From Pyrus communis (taxonomy: Eukaryota; Streptophyta; Magnoliopsida; Rosales; Rosaceae): a DNA stretch of 64,000 bases. Every line of letters begins with the position of its first letter. Positions within the stretch are counted from its first letter, which is position 1. The translations under genes and the position numbers were made by a program. Below the pieces are notes generated by a model that was not told the origin of the DNA, ran no database searches, and saw only the letters and a list, made by a program, of their open reading frames with translations. Positions 1-10,623 of the stretch are shown one piece after another. Where the stretch lies: assembly GCF_963583255.1 (NCBI RefSeq), contig NC_084814.1, positions 23,892,315-23,956,314 of the forward strand, read 5' to 3'.

Positions 1-430
1 CACATTAGCATGGCGTACTTCTCTTGTTCAAACCAGGGTTTGAAACCAAACTTCTACTCAGGAGGATAGATGGGGCGATTCAGGTGAGATCCAACGTAAA
101 TCCAACTTTCTATGCACTAGTGGGATCCAGGCGGGCCGGGAGGGACCACCACGACTCCTCTATTCTTGAGACTCCATACATCCATTTTCAGATATGGACA
201 GCTATCTCTCGAGCACAGGTTTAGGTTCGGCCTCAATGGGAAAATAAAACGGAGCACCTACAAGCGGGTGATGAAACAACACATGAATTAAACACCATGT
301 AAACAAGAATACTCTTCTACTCTGGTATGTCACATGAAACACATAACCAGATGAACGTACATGATACAAATAAAGAATTTGGTTTACAAAATTCATCAGC
401 TAATTCTACGAAAATACAGGATTTCACTAC
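1..430. other. Unassigned left edge with weak duplicate similarity
   Basis: No coding region is supported here. Parts of 240-430 resemble 1600-1810 (shared stretches around the GAAACA..ATAACCA motif), so this looks like a diverged copy of the DNA just downstream of the FCP1-like gene. The first 230 bases were not recognised. Confidence 0.3.
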
Positions 431-1060
431 CTAACCCGACACACGCTCTATCTGTATGCTTGGTAAACAAAAACTGAAACATAACAACAACAAAAAACAA
501 ATCATACTATTACAGGTTAAGTGAAACTTGGGCCGTAAGGAAGTTAGAAACATCAAGGACCCGAGGCACAAGATTGGCTTCTGAAGAAGGAATGATACGG
601 GATAAACTGAAGATTGAGTGGTCTCTCTCTCTTCATTTTTTTCGTACATGAAGCAAATCCTCTTGCTGTTTTTCCTTTCCTGAATTTTGAGTGCATATTT
701 CAGCACTACACTCCGGGCATGAATTCAATTCAAATTCCGGGGCAGCAGCACCTTTCGTATTCTTCTTTCTTCTCCTATTACTCAATTCTCCATGAGGCTG
801 TGTGTGAGACATTTTGCTAGTCCTTCAAGCATCGGACCAGCTCACAGCATATCTTTTTGCAACATGATCTTCATGCCGAAGCACTCTGTGCAGTCCCGCG
901 TATCCCTTACCCTCTCGGGTGGCAGTTGTGCTACATTTTCTACTTTACTCTCACTGTCCTCTTCATGCAGATTTCTAGCCTGTGGCCCCGATGTGAATCC
1001 ACCATCAACTTCGAGCCAGCCCCACCGTTACTCATCTGAGAAGCATGTAACAACGGTGTA
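431..1060 (-). pseudogene. Truncated duplicate of the FCP1/HAD-like gene
   Basis: Read on the minus strand, about 614-1060 matches the 5230-5600 part of exon 1 of the intact gene at 2110-5904. Both share the peptides PHG(D/E)LSNR and AEICT, a run of KK/RKK and the QEDLLH motif. About 440-600 instead matches the 3' UTR of the same gene (1795-1925), including the shared TGCTTGGTAAACAAAAACTG. The copy thus fuses an internal piece of exon 1 to 3' UTR sequence and lacks the phosphatase-like domain. Stops and frameshifts interrupt it: no minus frame reads through 614-1060. It is a non-functional fragment made by local duplication and internal deletion. Divergence is clear but the copy still aligns by eye. 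Confidence 0.7.
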
Positions 1061-1480
1061 TTTTCAGGTCTGGCCAGGGCCAAAAGAGGACTGCGGACAA
1101 ACTGATTCGCTGAATCTTCTTACGAGTCCATATCTCGTTCATCCTCTCTCGTACTCACTGAATAACAACCTCCAAATGAAAAGGGCTTTCCTCAATGCAT
1201 ATAACGGCAACGAGGTACGGTTTTTCATTGAACAATTGTCATATCAAAATTTGAAACCATACATACGATATGAACACTTTATGTGAATTTCTGTAACCAA
1301 TTGTGATCATCTAGGGTTTTGGTGACATCTCGTTCGACGACTTTGTGCAGATGGAACAAGAGTTGAACAATACGATGGAAGATTTGAGCCGGATAAGGGT
1401 AGCAAACAGCGATCTAACGACGAGAGTTTGTGATCTTGATGAGAACCAAGGCAGTAAGTCAAGCTACGGATTCTGATACA
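1061..1480 (+). other. Two exon-like plus-strand blocks of unknown gene
   Basis: An open stretch ending ..AFLNAYNGNE is followed by a good donor (GAG^GTACGG near 1213). About 100 bases on, after a CTAG acceptor near 1314, an open stretch reads FGDISFDDFVQMEQELNN.. and ends at a stop near 1475. The composition (acidic, heptad-like) looks coding, but I do not recognise the family and no start is evident. It may be a gene fragment carried with the duplicated DNA around it. Confidence 0.25.
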
Positions 1481-2109
1481 CAAATAAAGGTCCTTGGGTC
1501 CATGATTGCATAGTACAAGAGATCCATATTCCGGGAGGAGGAGATTCAAACTTGCCATCCCGGGTGAGAGGTAAATGTTCTTCACCGCGTGAGTTACATA
1601 CGCGGTGAAGAAACATCCACACATTAGCACACTATGAAACATATAACCAACTAATCGAACACAATAAGAATATTGCTTATATATAAAACCGGTACATAAC
1701 TAGAACGAAGAATTATGCCAACAAAAATCAGTAGCAGACTCTTTGAAGATATCGTATTTCTTACCTAAGTTGAATAAAACGCCATATCCTTCTAGCTCTG
1801 TGTGCTTGGTAAACAAAAACTGAAACAAAACAATGAATCATACTTTTACACGTTAGAATTGCACCGTTAGGAAGCAAAAAACATCGAAGGATCCAGGGTA
1901 CAAGAGAGGCTTCTCAAGATGGAGCTGCCGAACAATTTTATCTTGGCTGGGAGCAAAAAGGTTCCATGTGGGTTGCCAAAACAACATACACAATTATTCA
2001 TTGCCATATTTTGGTACAAAAAGAGGTGAATTAGAACTGAAAAATCGACCCACGAACCCGTTTCCTGGGTAACTTTAGCCAACTGCAACTCCGCCTGCCA
2101 GTAATGGTA
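1481..2109 (-). other. 3' flank and probable 3' UTR of the FCP1-like gene
   Basis: The 630 bases between the exon-like blocks and the stop codon at 2110 hold no supported coding region. The stretch 1795-1925 is the parent of the duplicate at 440-600, which implies it was part of the transcribed unit or its immediate flank. Confidence 0.4.
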
Positions 2110-5100
2110 TCAATTTTTGGGTGACACTGCTTGATCCTCTATAACTTGACGATAAAATATCCATGAACGACTTTTTGTTGTTATGGGGCGTTGACCAAAT
2201 GGATGCTGCTTCACGTATTCTTGAACATTTTGAGCCTCAACTAATCTTTCCAGATAATAACGAATATCGCCTCCTTCTCCTGTGATGACAAATGAGCAAA
2301 AGACAAGAAGCCGTAATAAAACACCTGGACGCTAAAATTTGACACCACTAACATTGTAAATACTTAGAAGTACAAGCAAGTACTACTTAGAGAAGTAAAC
2401 AAGAACGTCGAGGTTGAGGATGGATAAACTGAAAATTACGAACTCAAACACAAAGCTGTGAAGCCACACAAACGCGCATAATACTTGAAAGACATAATGA
2501 CAAGAATAGGTCCAAACCTGAATCAAATTATAACCTACGTAATTATTTTAACTGAGATCGACCATGTGTAATGCAATTGTGAATGAGGCTAGAATGTGTG
2601 ATATAGGTGCATCCAATGATCTTACATTTCCAATACAACAAAAACTTGAATGGTATCTCACCTAGTGATCTATCTCTTCGATCCTTGAATCGAAAGGGGT
2701 AGGGAAATATTGCTGTGTTCTCCTAAGCAATCAGAAACAAAAGTATTAGTTTCAGGTTGTAACCCTTGTACCAAAACCAGTAATGTCCATGAGTGAAGAA
2801 ATAAGGAGGAACGAGTTAATCAACTAACTGGATTGCATAAAGCTTTGTATGGTGAATCATCCACTAATAATGTGTTTGTCTCGTTGTACTCTCCCCTCGC
2901 CCAAGGAAGATCAGGATCATGCTTCTCCCATAACTTTTTAAGTTCTTTCAAAACAAGGGGTTTTTCCTCGTTGTCAAGAGTATTGAACTTCGTAGTAGTA
3001 CAGTGGGATTGATTCTGCACGCGCCAATCACCGTAAGAATAAAGCAATAGAACTGAAATTCAATGCAATGATGAATTGATTGCATCCAAAATACAAGTTC
3101 TACAAATTGCTAAAGTAACACTGAATTACTTTACTGAGTAAGTTAGATTACAGAAGATTATCCTAACTCAACAAACTATACTGAATAAGTCCTTAAGTGG
3201 TTAAGATGGTTTTACCCAGCAAAAAAGCAATTTCTTTCTGGAATCTCCCCAAAGGTAATCTACCACCATTTCCACGTTCTTCCTGAAAAGGCAAGTGTAA
3301 AAGATCATAACCCAACCAAAAAAAGAAATGAGAGAAGGAACAGGTGTATCAGTCCTAGAATGAAGTTTACTCGGTTCTTGAAGACCAAACACCCACGTTA
3401 AAATTGTCAAAGCAGAATTGTAGAAAAGAATCACAACACGGCCTCTTAAAAACTGTGAAAAAACAAGTGGGGATTAGATTTCAGTAAGGGTAGAAAAGTA
3501 TCTCTCCAGATACATTCAAATGTAAATTATCATCACCTGATTTCCTCGATATTGTTGTGTCTGGTCTATATAATTTATATTGCTCGGAAACCAATTGAAC
3601 AATATCAGCAAGAAGGCCGTTTACATCAAGAATGAGAAGCTTTTTCTTAGAAACACTAACAAGAGGTCTTTCAACAGCAGAGTTTGATATCTGTGAACGA
3701 CTGCCCTCCTTCGCGACAACAGCCAAATCAACATCAACTTTTACGGACGAAGATGGCAAGGAAGGAACTTCAATTTTGGTTTCCGTGCATTCTGTATCAG
3801 TAATATTGTCAGATTCAGGAAAAGCATCTGAACAATATGATTTAGTGCCACTAACCTCCATGTCAATTTTATTCCTTGAACCAGCATCTGCACTCTTTTG
3901 TAGACCATTTTGTTCCTTGAGGATAGGAGAATATTCTTTTATATCAGTAACATCGTTTACAACTTGGCCAGGAAAGCCAGTGCAAACTTGGTGGTTAGTG
4001 TCGTTATTTCCTGAGGCATTACAGCTCTTGTTCTGATCCTTGTCCTCATTTTGCTCCTGTAAAGTCTTTTCCTCCAAAAGTAATTGAGACACATCTAGCT
4101 CTGGGTCTGATACTATTGTAAGCGGAGGCTGTGGAGATGGATCTGCTCCTCGAATAATCTTCTCCACTAAAGTACCAACAGAAGGATCACAACTTGTATC
4201 ATTACTCCCAACCATTTCAAGCCTTTTCTTCCGACACTCTCTCTTTTGTGAGCAACTCAAAACTTCAAAGGGTTTGGTACTCTCAGAATTGGTTCTCTGT
4301 CTAATTCCCTCCACAAGTGGTTGTTCCACTTCTAGATCTTGTTCCGAGAACACTGCAACTGGAGGCCGTACAGTCAGATCTACTCCTGGCATAGTATTTC
4401 CTACTAAAGAAGCATCAATAGAAAGATCACATCTTTCATCAATACACTCATTGGTTTTATGCCTTGTCTTTCGATTCTTATTCTTCTGTTCTTGTGACCA
4501 ATTCAAGTCCACAGTAGGCGACTTGGGACCTTCTGAGCTTACTGTCGTGCAATTTCCCTCCACAAATGCTTGTGGCAAATCTACTTTTTCATCTGAGAAT
4601 TCTGATTCTGGAGGCTGCTGAGCTATTCCGGGCATAATACTTTCCACTAAAGAAATACCAACTGAAAGCTCACCACTTTTGTCATTACCACAACTTTCAT
4701 CATTAGACTTTTTCCACTGAGGCTTTTTCTGCTTTTTGCTTGAGGAACTCAGATCTTCAATAGGTTCAGAATTTTCTGAATTAATTTTTGTACTAATTCC
4801 TTCCATAAGTGGTTGGGTCAATTCGAGATTTTGTTCCAATGATTCTGAGACTGGAGGCTGTTGAGACGGATCTAGTCCTGGCATAACACTTTCCACTACA
4901 GAAATACCAACAGAAAGCTCACAACTTTCGTCATTACCACAATTTTCATCATTACCCTCACGGGTTTTACTTTTACAACTTTTCTTCTTTTTCATTGAGC
5001 AACTCAAATCTTCAATAGGTTCAGCAATTTTTGAGTTTTCATCTGTGCTACTTCCCTCCATAGGTGGTTGTGACATTGCCACCTGTAGCACTTGTTCGGA

Positions 5101-5904
5101 GAATCCTGCAACAGAAGGCTCTACAGACTGGTCTACTGTTGGAATAATAGTTTCCCCTAACAAAGTATCAACAGAAATATCGCAACTTTTATCATTATTC
5201 TCATGGATTTCATGCCTTTTATTCTGCTTATTTCTCTTCTTTTTTTGGTTGTGAAGCAAATCTTCTTGATGTCCTTCCTTTTCTGAAACTGCCGTGCAAA
5301 TTTCAGCACAAGACTCAGGGCATGAATCTTCAGATTCTGGGGCAACACTTATCGTATCCTTCTTCTTTCTCTTCCTATTACTCAAGTCTCCATGAGGCGG
5401 TAACTCAGCTGGTACCAAATCTGAAACGATACTCATTGAAGGATCCTCCAACAGCATATCAGTCCCAAGTGAAGAATCCTGATGTGCATCCCTACCCAAT
5501 GACTGCACACAAGAATTTTTTTCAGGAGTAATACTCTCAACTGAAAGTGTCCCCTTCAAACAACATAGATCTGAATCATCAGGACTTGGGTAATGGCTCC
5601 TCTGCACATTATGCGGGGATTCCACCGGATTTACCAGAATTTCCAAGGCTTGCACTGGAGCTGAATCTGTATTATCACTTAAATCAAGATCTAAATTATT
5701 AATAACTTTAGCACTACTACTCCTAGCTCTATTCCGCTGTCTCTTCGGCAGTACAGAAGGCAGGGCTTCAGCTAGAGGCAAATCTGCACTAAGATTTACT
5801 GAAGGTTCCTCCAACAGAGCATCGTTCCTGGACTCGCTGAGCTTCTCTGAGTCCTCCCTTCCTGACTGTGAATTTGGTTTTTCACTACACTCTGCAGTTT
5901 CCAT
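2110..5904 (-). CDS. FCP1-homology / HAD phosphatase-like protein, 977 aa, 6 exons
   Basis: Exons on the minus strand are 5904-3537, 3452-3371, 3282-3216, 3014-2829, 2722-2662 and 2279-2110. All joins keep phase and use GT-AG. They give 977 residues ending VSPKN. The C-terminal ~250 residues form an FCP1-homology domain of the HAD superfamily (NLI-interacting-factor type). Strand 1 reads LLILDVNGLLAD, then come VFKRPCCDSFLQFCF, FNVGVWSSRT, the WEKHDPDLPW region and the acidic motif LLVDDSPYKAL. The usual DxDx(T/V) nucleophile motif is DVNG here, so the second Asp is Asn. That may alter or abolish phosphatase chemistry; related plant proteins share this as far as I recall. The N-terminal ~740 residues are low-complexity and charged. 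From about residue 255 to 620 they hold around five imperfect 76-residue repeats (P..QPP...SE..L...QPL.EG, then a lysine patch). The lysine patches could serve as nuclear signals. Function is inferred from the domain only. Confidence 0.85.
4060..5190 (-). repeat. In-gene tandem repeats, ~228-bp unit, about 5 copies
   Basis: Within exon 1 of the FCP1-like gene, DNA units of about 228 bp recur. Each encodes a (L/I)(V/M)G..(M/R)PG.(D/A)...QPPV..(S/F)SE..L...Q(P/L)L.EG segment, followed by a Ser/Lys patch and an Asn/Asp-rich NDESCGND-type segment. Every unit keeps the frame, so the array lengthens the protein in ~76-residue steps. Confidence 0.75.
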
Positions 5905-7200
5905 ATTGATCAGTAGCTAATGACTGGGGAAATCTTCTCCTTGAATCCAAGCATTGTCAACTAAAATTGTCTTCACAATAATTTTTCTAACACCCAAAAA
6001 AATGGTCAACATAAACAAAAAATCAGATTTGTAAGACATTTATGCATTTTCCACAAGTAATAAAGAAAAATAAGCTAATTCATTAAAATAGAGATATAAC
6101 ATCCGGAAACCAATATCATTAAACGCATGCTTGGATTTCAAATTTCATATCGAATTGAATGCAATTAAAAAATCATAATAAAGTAGTAAATGAATCAGTC
6201 CAGAGTGTACATTCATATAAGCATAAAACCTGTAACTGTAGGTTGTTATATGCATATTCAGTTAAAATCACTATCGTCATATAAATTAAACAAGATAGCA
6301 AATGATAAAAGGAATAAACTGAACTAAAGAATCCATGGAGCTGATAAACTTCTGCCTGACGACCAACCTCCGCTACTACTAAGAGACTTAATTCTTCAGC
6401 AGTCATATAACAATGGGACTAAGTAATTTGCTTCACATAAAAACGGAATTAAGTGTTTGCTTCGCATTAACAAAGGGATTAAGTAATTTGCTTATTCTAA
6501 TAAAGAATTTGAAACTTTGTAACATCGAAAGTCCGAAAATTGCACTCAATCAGCTGATACACACAGGAGTGAGATGGGATTAAGTAATTTTCTTCATATA
6601 GCAATGTGATTAAGTAATTTTCTTATCCTAATGAAGAATTTGATCCAGATTGAAAACCCGAAAATCGCATTCAGTCAGCTGATATGCCCAGAATTGAGCA
6701 CCCAAGAAAATGCATTCACAAACAATCAATCAATCAAATCAACAGTTCAAAATTCGTTTCAAAGCAATAACAGAATCACCATTCAGAAGCTAATCAACAG
6801 CAGAGAGAAATAAAAACAAGATAATCTGACCCGAAGAAAACAGGATTGGGATTAGTAAACCAAAAACACAATTAATTCGTCAATTAATTAAATATTTATC
6901 AGACATCTCAAAATATGAAGAAAATAGTAGTCAACGGAGCACCGACCTCTGTTCAATCGGCAGTATCAGTACGAAGCAGATCTCTGACGGCGGAATTAAC
7001 GGAAGCCGCGGAGGAGCAACCGAATTGGCGGCGGAGAGAAGAAGCAGAAGAAGAGAGGAAAATGAATGAGGCGGCGGAGGGAGTTGAAGCGGCGGCGAGT
7101 TGGGTGATGAGGTGCTGGTACAATTGGCAATTGGACTTCCTAACTGCTTTTCGCTTCGTTCGACGCGCGGTTACCTATTGTCCTGTTCGCATGGGTGGGT
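5905..7200 (-). other. Probable 5' UTR with intron of the FCP1-like gene
   Basis: Minus-strand reading gives a TTTTAG acceptor at about 5961, 56 bases before the ATG at 5904. A plausible donor (AGAG^GTCGGT) lies at 6947, and a GC- and CT-rich block at 6947-7130 looks like a plant 5' UTR exon. The ~985-bp AT-rich intron contains repeated TTAAGTAATTT-type phrases at 6410-6640. The plus-strand 95-codon ORF over the GC-rich block is a shadow. Confidence 0.5.
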
Positions 7201-7229
7201 AATTTCGTCATTTTACTCAAAGTTAATTT

Positions 7230-7370
7230 TTGGTTTTATGGGGCCTAATTAATTTCTGCACCGGCCATATTTATTGTTGTTTTCAGCCTAGTTTTCTGCT
7301 AATGGGCTGCTGATAAGGTCTCATTTGGCCCAAATTGTTATTTTTAGGGCAAGGGCCCAAATGTTGATAC
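7230..7370 (-). promoter_or_regulatory. Cluster of GGCCCA/TGGGCY (site II-like) elements
   Basis: Between about 7238 and 7360 there are several GGCC/GGGCC motifs: GGGGCC, ATGGGCTGC, TTTGGCCCA and AGGGCCCA. Such site II elements are bound by TCP factors and are common in broadly expressed plant genes. They lie just upstream of the inferred 5' UTR exon of the minus-strand gene. Confidence 0.4.
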
Positions 7371-7874
7371 ATTCCCACGAGTTTCTTCTCACCCCCGTAT
7401 TTTTGTTTTACGTGTGAGCGGTTGAGATTTAATTAATTGAGTGAAGAATAATGTGCGGGGAAGAATTTCCATATTCCCTACATACCACCCGAAACTAACC
7501 ATGGATGGTAATACACATGGTGTTGAGAGTCAGATTGAATAGGTGTAAAAGTAATACATGTGGCAGATTATTATTGGCCAAACTTGAGAAATCCCCAACA
7601 AATGGATCGAGGTTCAATCCGAATATATGTACCCTCATTAGCCTATCACATTGACTCACTTCACATAAACTCAAAAACTTAAACTGCCCAGATATATTTT
7701 TCTCTCTTGAATGGGCTTGATCTTTCGATCCACAAACTCTGCATCTTGAGATTTGGATTGGAACTCATTCCCAACAAATGGGTCCTTGCTGCCAACAAGG
7801 ACGAAATCGTTCTATTACTTGCCACGTAAGCATGGTTGCCATCTTTTTAATAGAATTATGTGAGATACTAAATA

Positions 7875-8014
7875 TGAGAAATTTTTCAATATGCTAGGAA
7901 TACGGTTTGAAACGCAAAATGTCATAATACAACTGGTCGGAAATAATTTTTCTTAAATTTTCAAGTAATTGTATTATTATACTTGTACCGAGCCATATTT
8001 TCCGCACACTAAAT
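7875..8014. mobile_element. Short AT-rich MITE (family with AGGAATACG end)
   Basis: The block begins GAGAAATTTTTCAAT..AGGAATACG and ends near ..TTTTCCGCACACTAAATTTT. Its ends are imperfect inverted complements. A second member of the family lies at about 61660-61820, where it interrupts another MITE. Confidence 0.5.
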
Positions 8015-8171
8015 TTTTTTACAATAAATTCACCTTTTTTTATTAAAAAAAATAATAATAATTTTTCTTAAATTTTCAAGTAATTGTATTATTATACTTG
8101 TACTGAGCCATATTTCCCGCACACTAAATTTTTTTACAATAAATTCACCTTTTTTTATTAAAAAAAAAAAA
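7942..8171. repeat. 115-bp tandem duplication
   Basis: 7942-8056 and 8057-8171 are near-identical direct copies (starting AATAATTTTTCTTAAATTTT, ending in an A-run). They duplicate the right part of the MITE and its flank. Confidence 0.85.
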
Positions 8172-8425
8172 GACAACTGAGTTATCCACCCCTTACAGGG
8201 CCAAGAAGACTCACAGAGGCATTTCAACATCACCTGACCACAAGTATGGCTTCCACACTAGCAAAAAATTTCGAACCTGAAACCTCTAATTTTTAATTTT
8301 AAAGAAGTTTCGTAATTCATCATTTACTGTCGAGCTACCCGCACGTGTTACAATAACTTCTCCTTTTGAGTAATTTGAATTAAAGTAAAATATATAGCTT
8401 AACTTAGAAAAACGAATCCATTCCG
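8172..8425. other. Short intergenic stretch with old repeat remnant
   Basis: 8190-8300 (..CTCACAGAGGCATTTCAACATCACC..) resembles 63890-63980 near the right edge (..CTCAGAAGCATTTCAGCGTTTCC..), which indicates a dispersed repeat. No gene is seen. Confidence 0.3.
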
Positions 8426-8434
8426 AAAATATCT
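8426..8434 (+). promoter_or_regulatory. Evening element AAAATATCT
   Basis: An exact AAAATATCT lies 40 bases upstream of the TATA box of the SPIRAL1-like gene. In plants this motif binds circadian MYB-like factors (CCA1/LHY/RVE). Position supports a role, but a 9-mer can occur by chance. Confidence 0.45.
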
Positions 8435-8441
8435 TCTCATT

Positions 8442-8450
8442 GTGGGCCCC
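8442..8450 (+). promoter_or_regulatory. TCP-type site GTGGGCCCC
   Basis: GTGGGCCC matches the TCP transcription-factor consensus (GTGGGNCC). It lies 24 bases upstream of the TATA box. Confidence 0.5.
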
Positions 8451-8473
8451 AGCGCATGCGATTTGAATTTCAG

Positions 8474-8481
8474 TATAAATA
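8474..8481 (+). promoter_or_regulatory. TATA box of the SPIRAL1-like gene
   Basis: TATAAATA lies about 30 bases before the presumed transcription start (~8505) and about 85 bases before the 5' UTR donor at 8558/8559. Confidence 0.6.
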
Positions 8482-8504
8482 TAGAAAGTTGCCGCTTGCT
8501 TTAC

Positions 8505-9235
8505 TACTCAGTGCTCTTGCGACTCAGATCTGAAGTCCAAACAACGCAACGCACCCAGGTAACTCTCTCTCTCTCTCTCTCTCGCTACCTACTGTTTGTT
8601 TCCCGAGAAAATGCAGGAAAATGTGCTATGAAATCATCTGAAATTAGCTAATTGGAATAATTTACTCTTGATTTGGTGAATCTGCATCGGAATTTTACAT
8701 TTGTGCTGTTTATTTTTCTGTTATGATCTTCTCAACGTTGTGCATTTCCTTTGCTTAATTTCGATTCTTATTGATTTAGCTACAACTTTTCAGATTGCAG
8801 ATGCGTGAGTTTGTTTAATTAAGCTGATTAATTTCAAATTTTCAGTAGCTTGAATCGGTCTTTCATTACTGTTTTCGGGTCAGATTTCGCACTCGGACTT
8901 TTGAGTTCAATTTGACCGAGAAATGGAATTTCGTGTTCAATTAGTAGTTTGATATGAGATCTCCGAGTTGCATTATTAGCAAGGTTGGGTTTTAATCATT
9001 TTTAATTTAATGAAAAATATGAATTTCTAGATCTGGAAACATGAATTGTGGCGTAAAAGCACAAATTGTATCGGAGATAATCCCCGGAAAATGGAAATTG
9101 ATTTGAACGGTGTAACGTGAGATGGTATTTTCTTGCTTTCTTTGTGATTCATGCGATCCCGATTACATTTTGGTTGGTATTGCTTTGTGTTACTTTCATT
9201 CGTTGTTATATAATTGGCCGAGAAAATGTGTGCAG
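8505..9235 (+). other. 5' UTR exon and 677-bp leader intron of SPIRAL1-like gene
   Basis: A short leader exon ends CACCCAG^GTAACT at 8558. The intron 8559-9235 starts with a (CT)n tract at 8561-8583 and ends TGTGTGCAG. Exon 2 begins at 9236, 25 bases before the start codon. There is no usable ATG in the leader exon. Confidence 0.65.
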
Positions 9236-9260
9236 TATCCATTCATTCGAGGCGAGGAAG

Positions 9261-9873
9261 ATGGGTCGCGGAGTCAGCAGTGGAGGTGGGGAGAGTTCTT
9301 TGGGCTACCTGTTTGGGGGTGGAGAAGAAACTCAGACTCCTGCCCCGAAAAGGGTTACAGCTCCTCAGAACCAGGCCCCGGTTCCAACCACTGAATCACC
9401 TGCTCAGAAGCCTACTGCTTCCGCACCACCTGCAGAAGTCAGTAAGGAGATTCCTGCTGGCGTTCCTGGGAACACCTCGAACAACTATTTCCGAGCTGAT
9501 GGCCAGAACTGCGGGAACTTCATCACAGTATGATCTTTGTTCATAGTCATGTTTTGCCCTAAATCATATATCAATGCATGAAATTTTATAGATTGTTCTG
9601 TCTCCATTTCGGTAGAAATTTATTCGCCTACATTTTTGTATCCCTCGTGAATAGGTTGTTCGCAGTCTGTAATTCGCAGATTTGCATACTTTCTGATGTT
9701 AGAAAGGAAGTTTAAATGCTCTTTCTCTTAAACTTTTACTACCCCTTAAGTTTTGGTATTCACGGTTTCAAAAATTTGGTTGACAGGATCGCCCATCAAC
9801 AAAAGTGCATGCAGCTCCGGGTGGTGGATCATCCCTAGACTACCTGTTTGGAGCTGGTGGTGGCGGCAAGTGA
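9261..9873 (+). CDS. SPIRAL1-like microtubule-associated protein, 117 aa
   Basis: Coding exons are 9261-9527 and 9787-9873 (GT-AG, intron phase 0), giving 117 residues, the usual size for this family. The family hallmark, a GGGSSL.YLFG motif at both ends, is present: GGGESSLGYLFGGG near residues 8-21 and GGGSSLDYLFGAGGGG near the C-terminus, with a Pro/Ala/Gln-rich linker and the NNYFRADGQNCGNFIT block between. SPIRAL1 proteins bind cortical microtubules and are needed for straight anisotropic cell expansion. The start at 9261 is the first ATG after the leader intron acceptor and gives the family N-terminus MGRGVS. The family has several plant paralogues, so no numbered symbol is assigned. 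Confidence 0.95.
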
Positions 9874-10623
9874 AACCTCACGCCGCTGAAGTTGGAATCG
9901 TCAGTTTGGCAGGGATTTGGACCCTCTGTAGATGATTTCTCCTGTAACATTCTGGCATTTCCTGTGGCGGGGATTTGTTGGGTTTAAGATTTATGCTGCT
10001 AAAACTTTCGAGTTAAGTTGGCCGATAATATAATCGTTCCCAATTGCACTACATGTTATACAAGTTTCTTAGATTCTATTTGGAAGGAAAGAAGCACACG
10101 AGATGCGTTTCTCCATTTTTGTGCTCAAAATTTGTTCAGGGTTCTTGAAAAACGAACCTTTTTTCGCCCCCACTCTTTCATATTGGATGAGATCATATGG
10201 GGTAAATTCATGTCCCGAAAAAGTACAAATATAAAACCAGAGAAATTATCCAGGTAACTAATTTCCATCTAACAGAGACTGTAAACGATAACAAGAAAAG
10301 TAAAATTTAAGCTAAATTTTGACATCTCATGGAGATTAAACCTAAAAGAGTCGCCAAACTTCTTATAAGCAAAAGCCGCCTCTCTTTTTCCCTTTCAATT
10401 GGGAGAAGGGCCTAATTGAGAATTCACCGGAGTTTTGATGAGCACTATAAACTAGAGTTTTTGACCTACGACTGTTATAGGAGGTTTGCAGATACCACCG
10501 GTAGGAAAATTCTGTATCTCCCGTCATAGGCATCTATGATCTCCTTCACATGATGAATGTACAGATAGCCGGTGGCTTTTCATTTCTGGTTATGTTCAGA
10601 AGCCAATCCTCAACCAAACTCCT
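9874..10623. other. Convergent 3' region between SPIRAL1-like and kelch genes
   Basis: This 750-bp spacer lies between two converging stops and should contain both 3' UTRs. No further gene is seen. Confidence 0.5.

Noticed and set aside
3632..5531. Several plus-strand ORFs opposite the FCP1-like exon 1
   Set aside because: They are antisense shadows of the repeated coding exon and repeat with the same period.
6915..7202. Plus-strand 95-codon ORF
   Set aside because: It is antisense to the GC-rich 5' UTR exon of the FCP1-like gene and has no homology.
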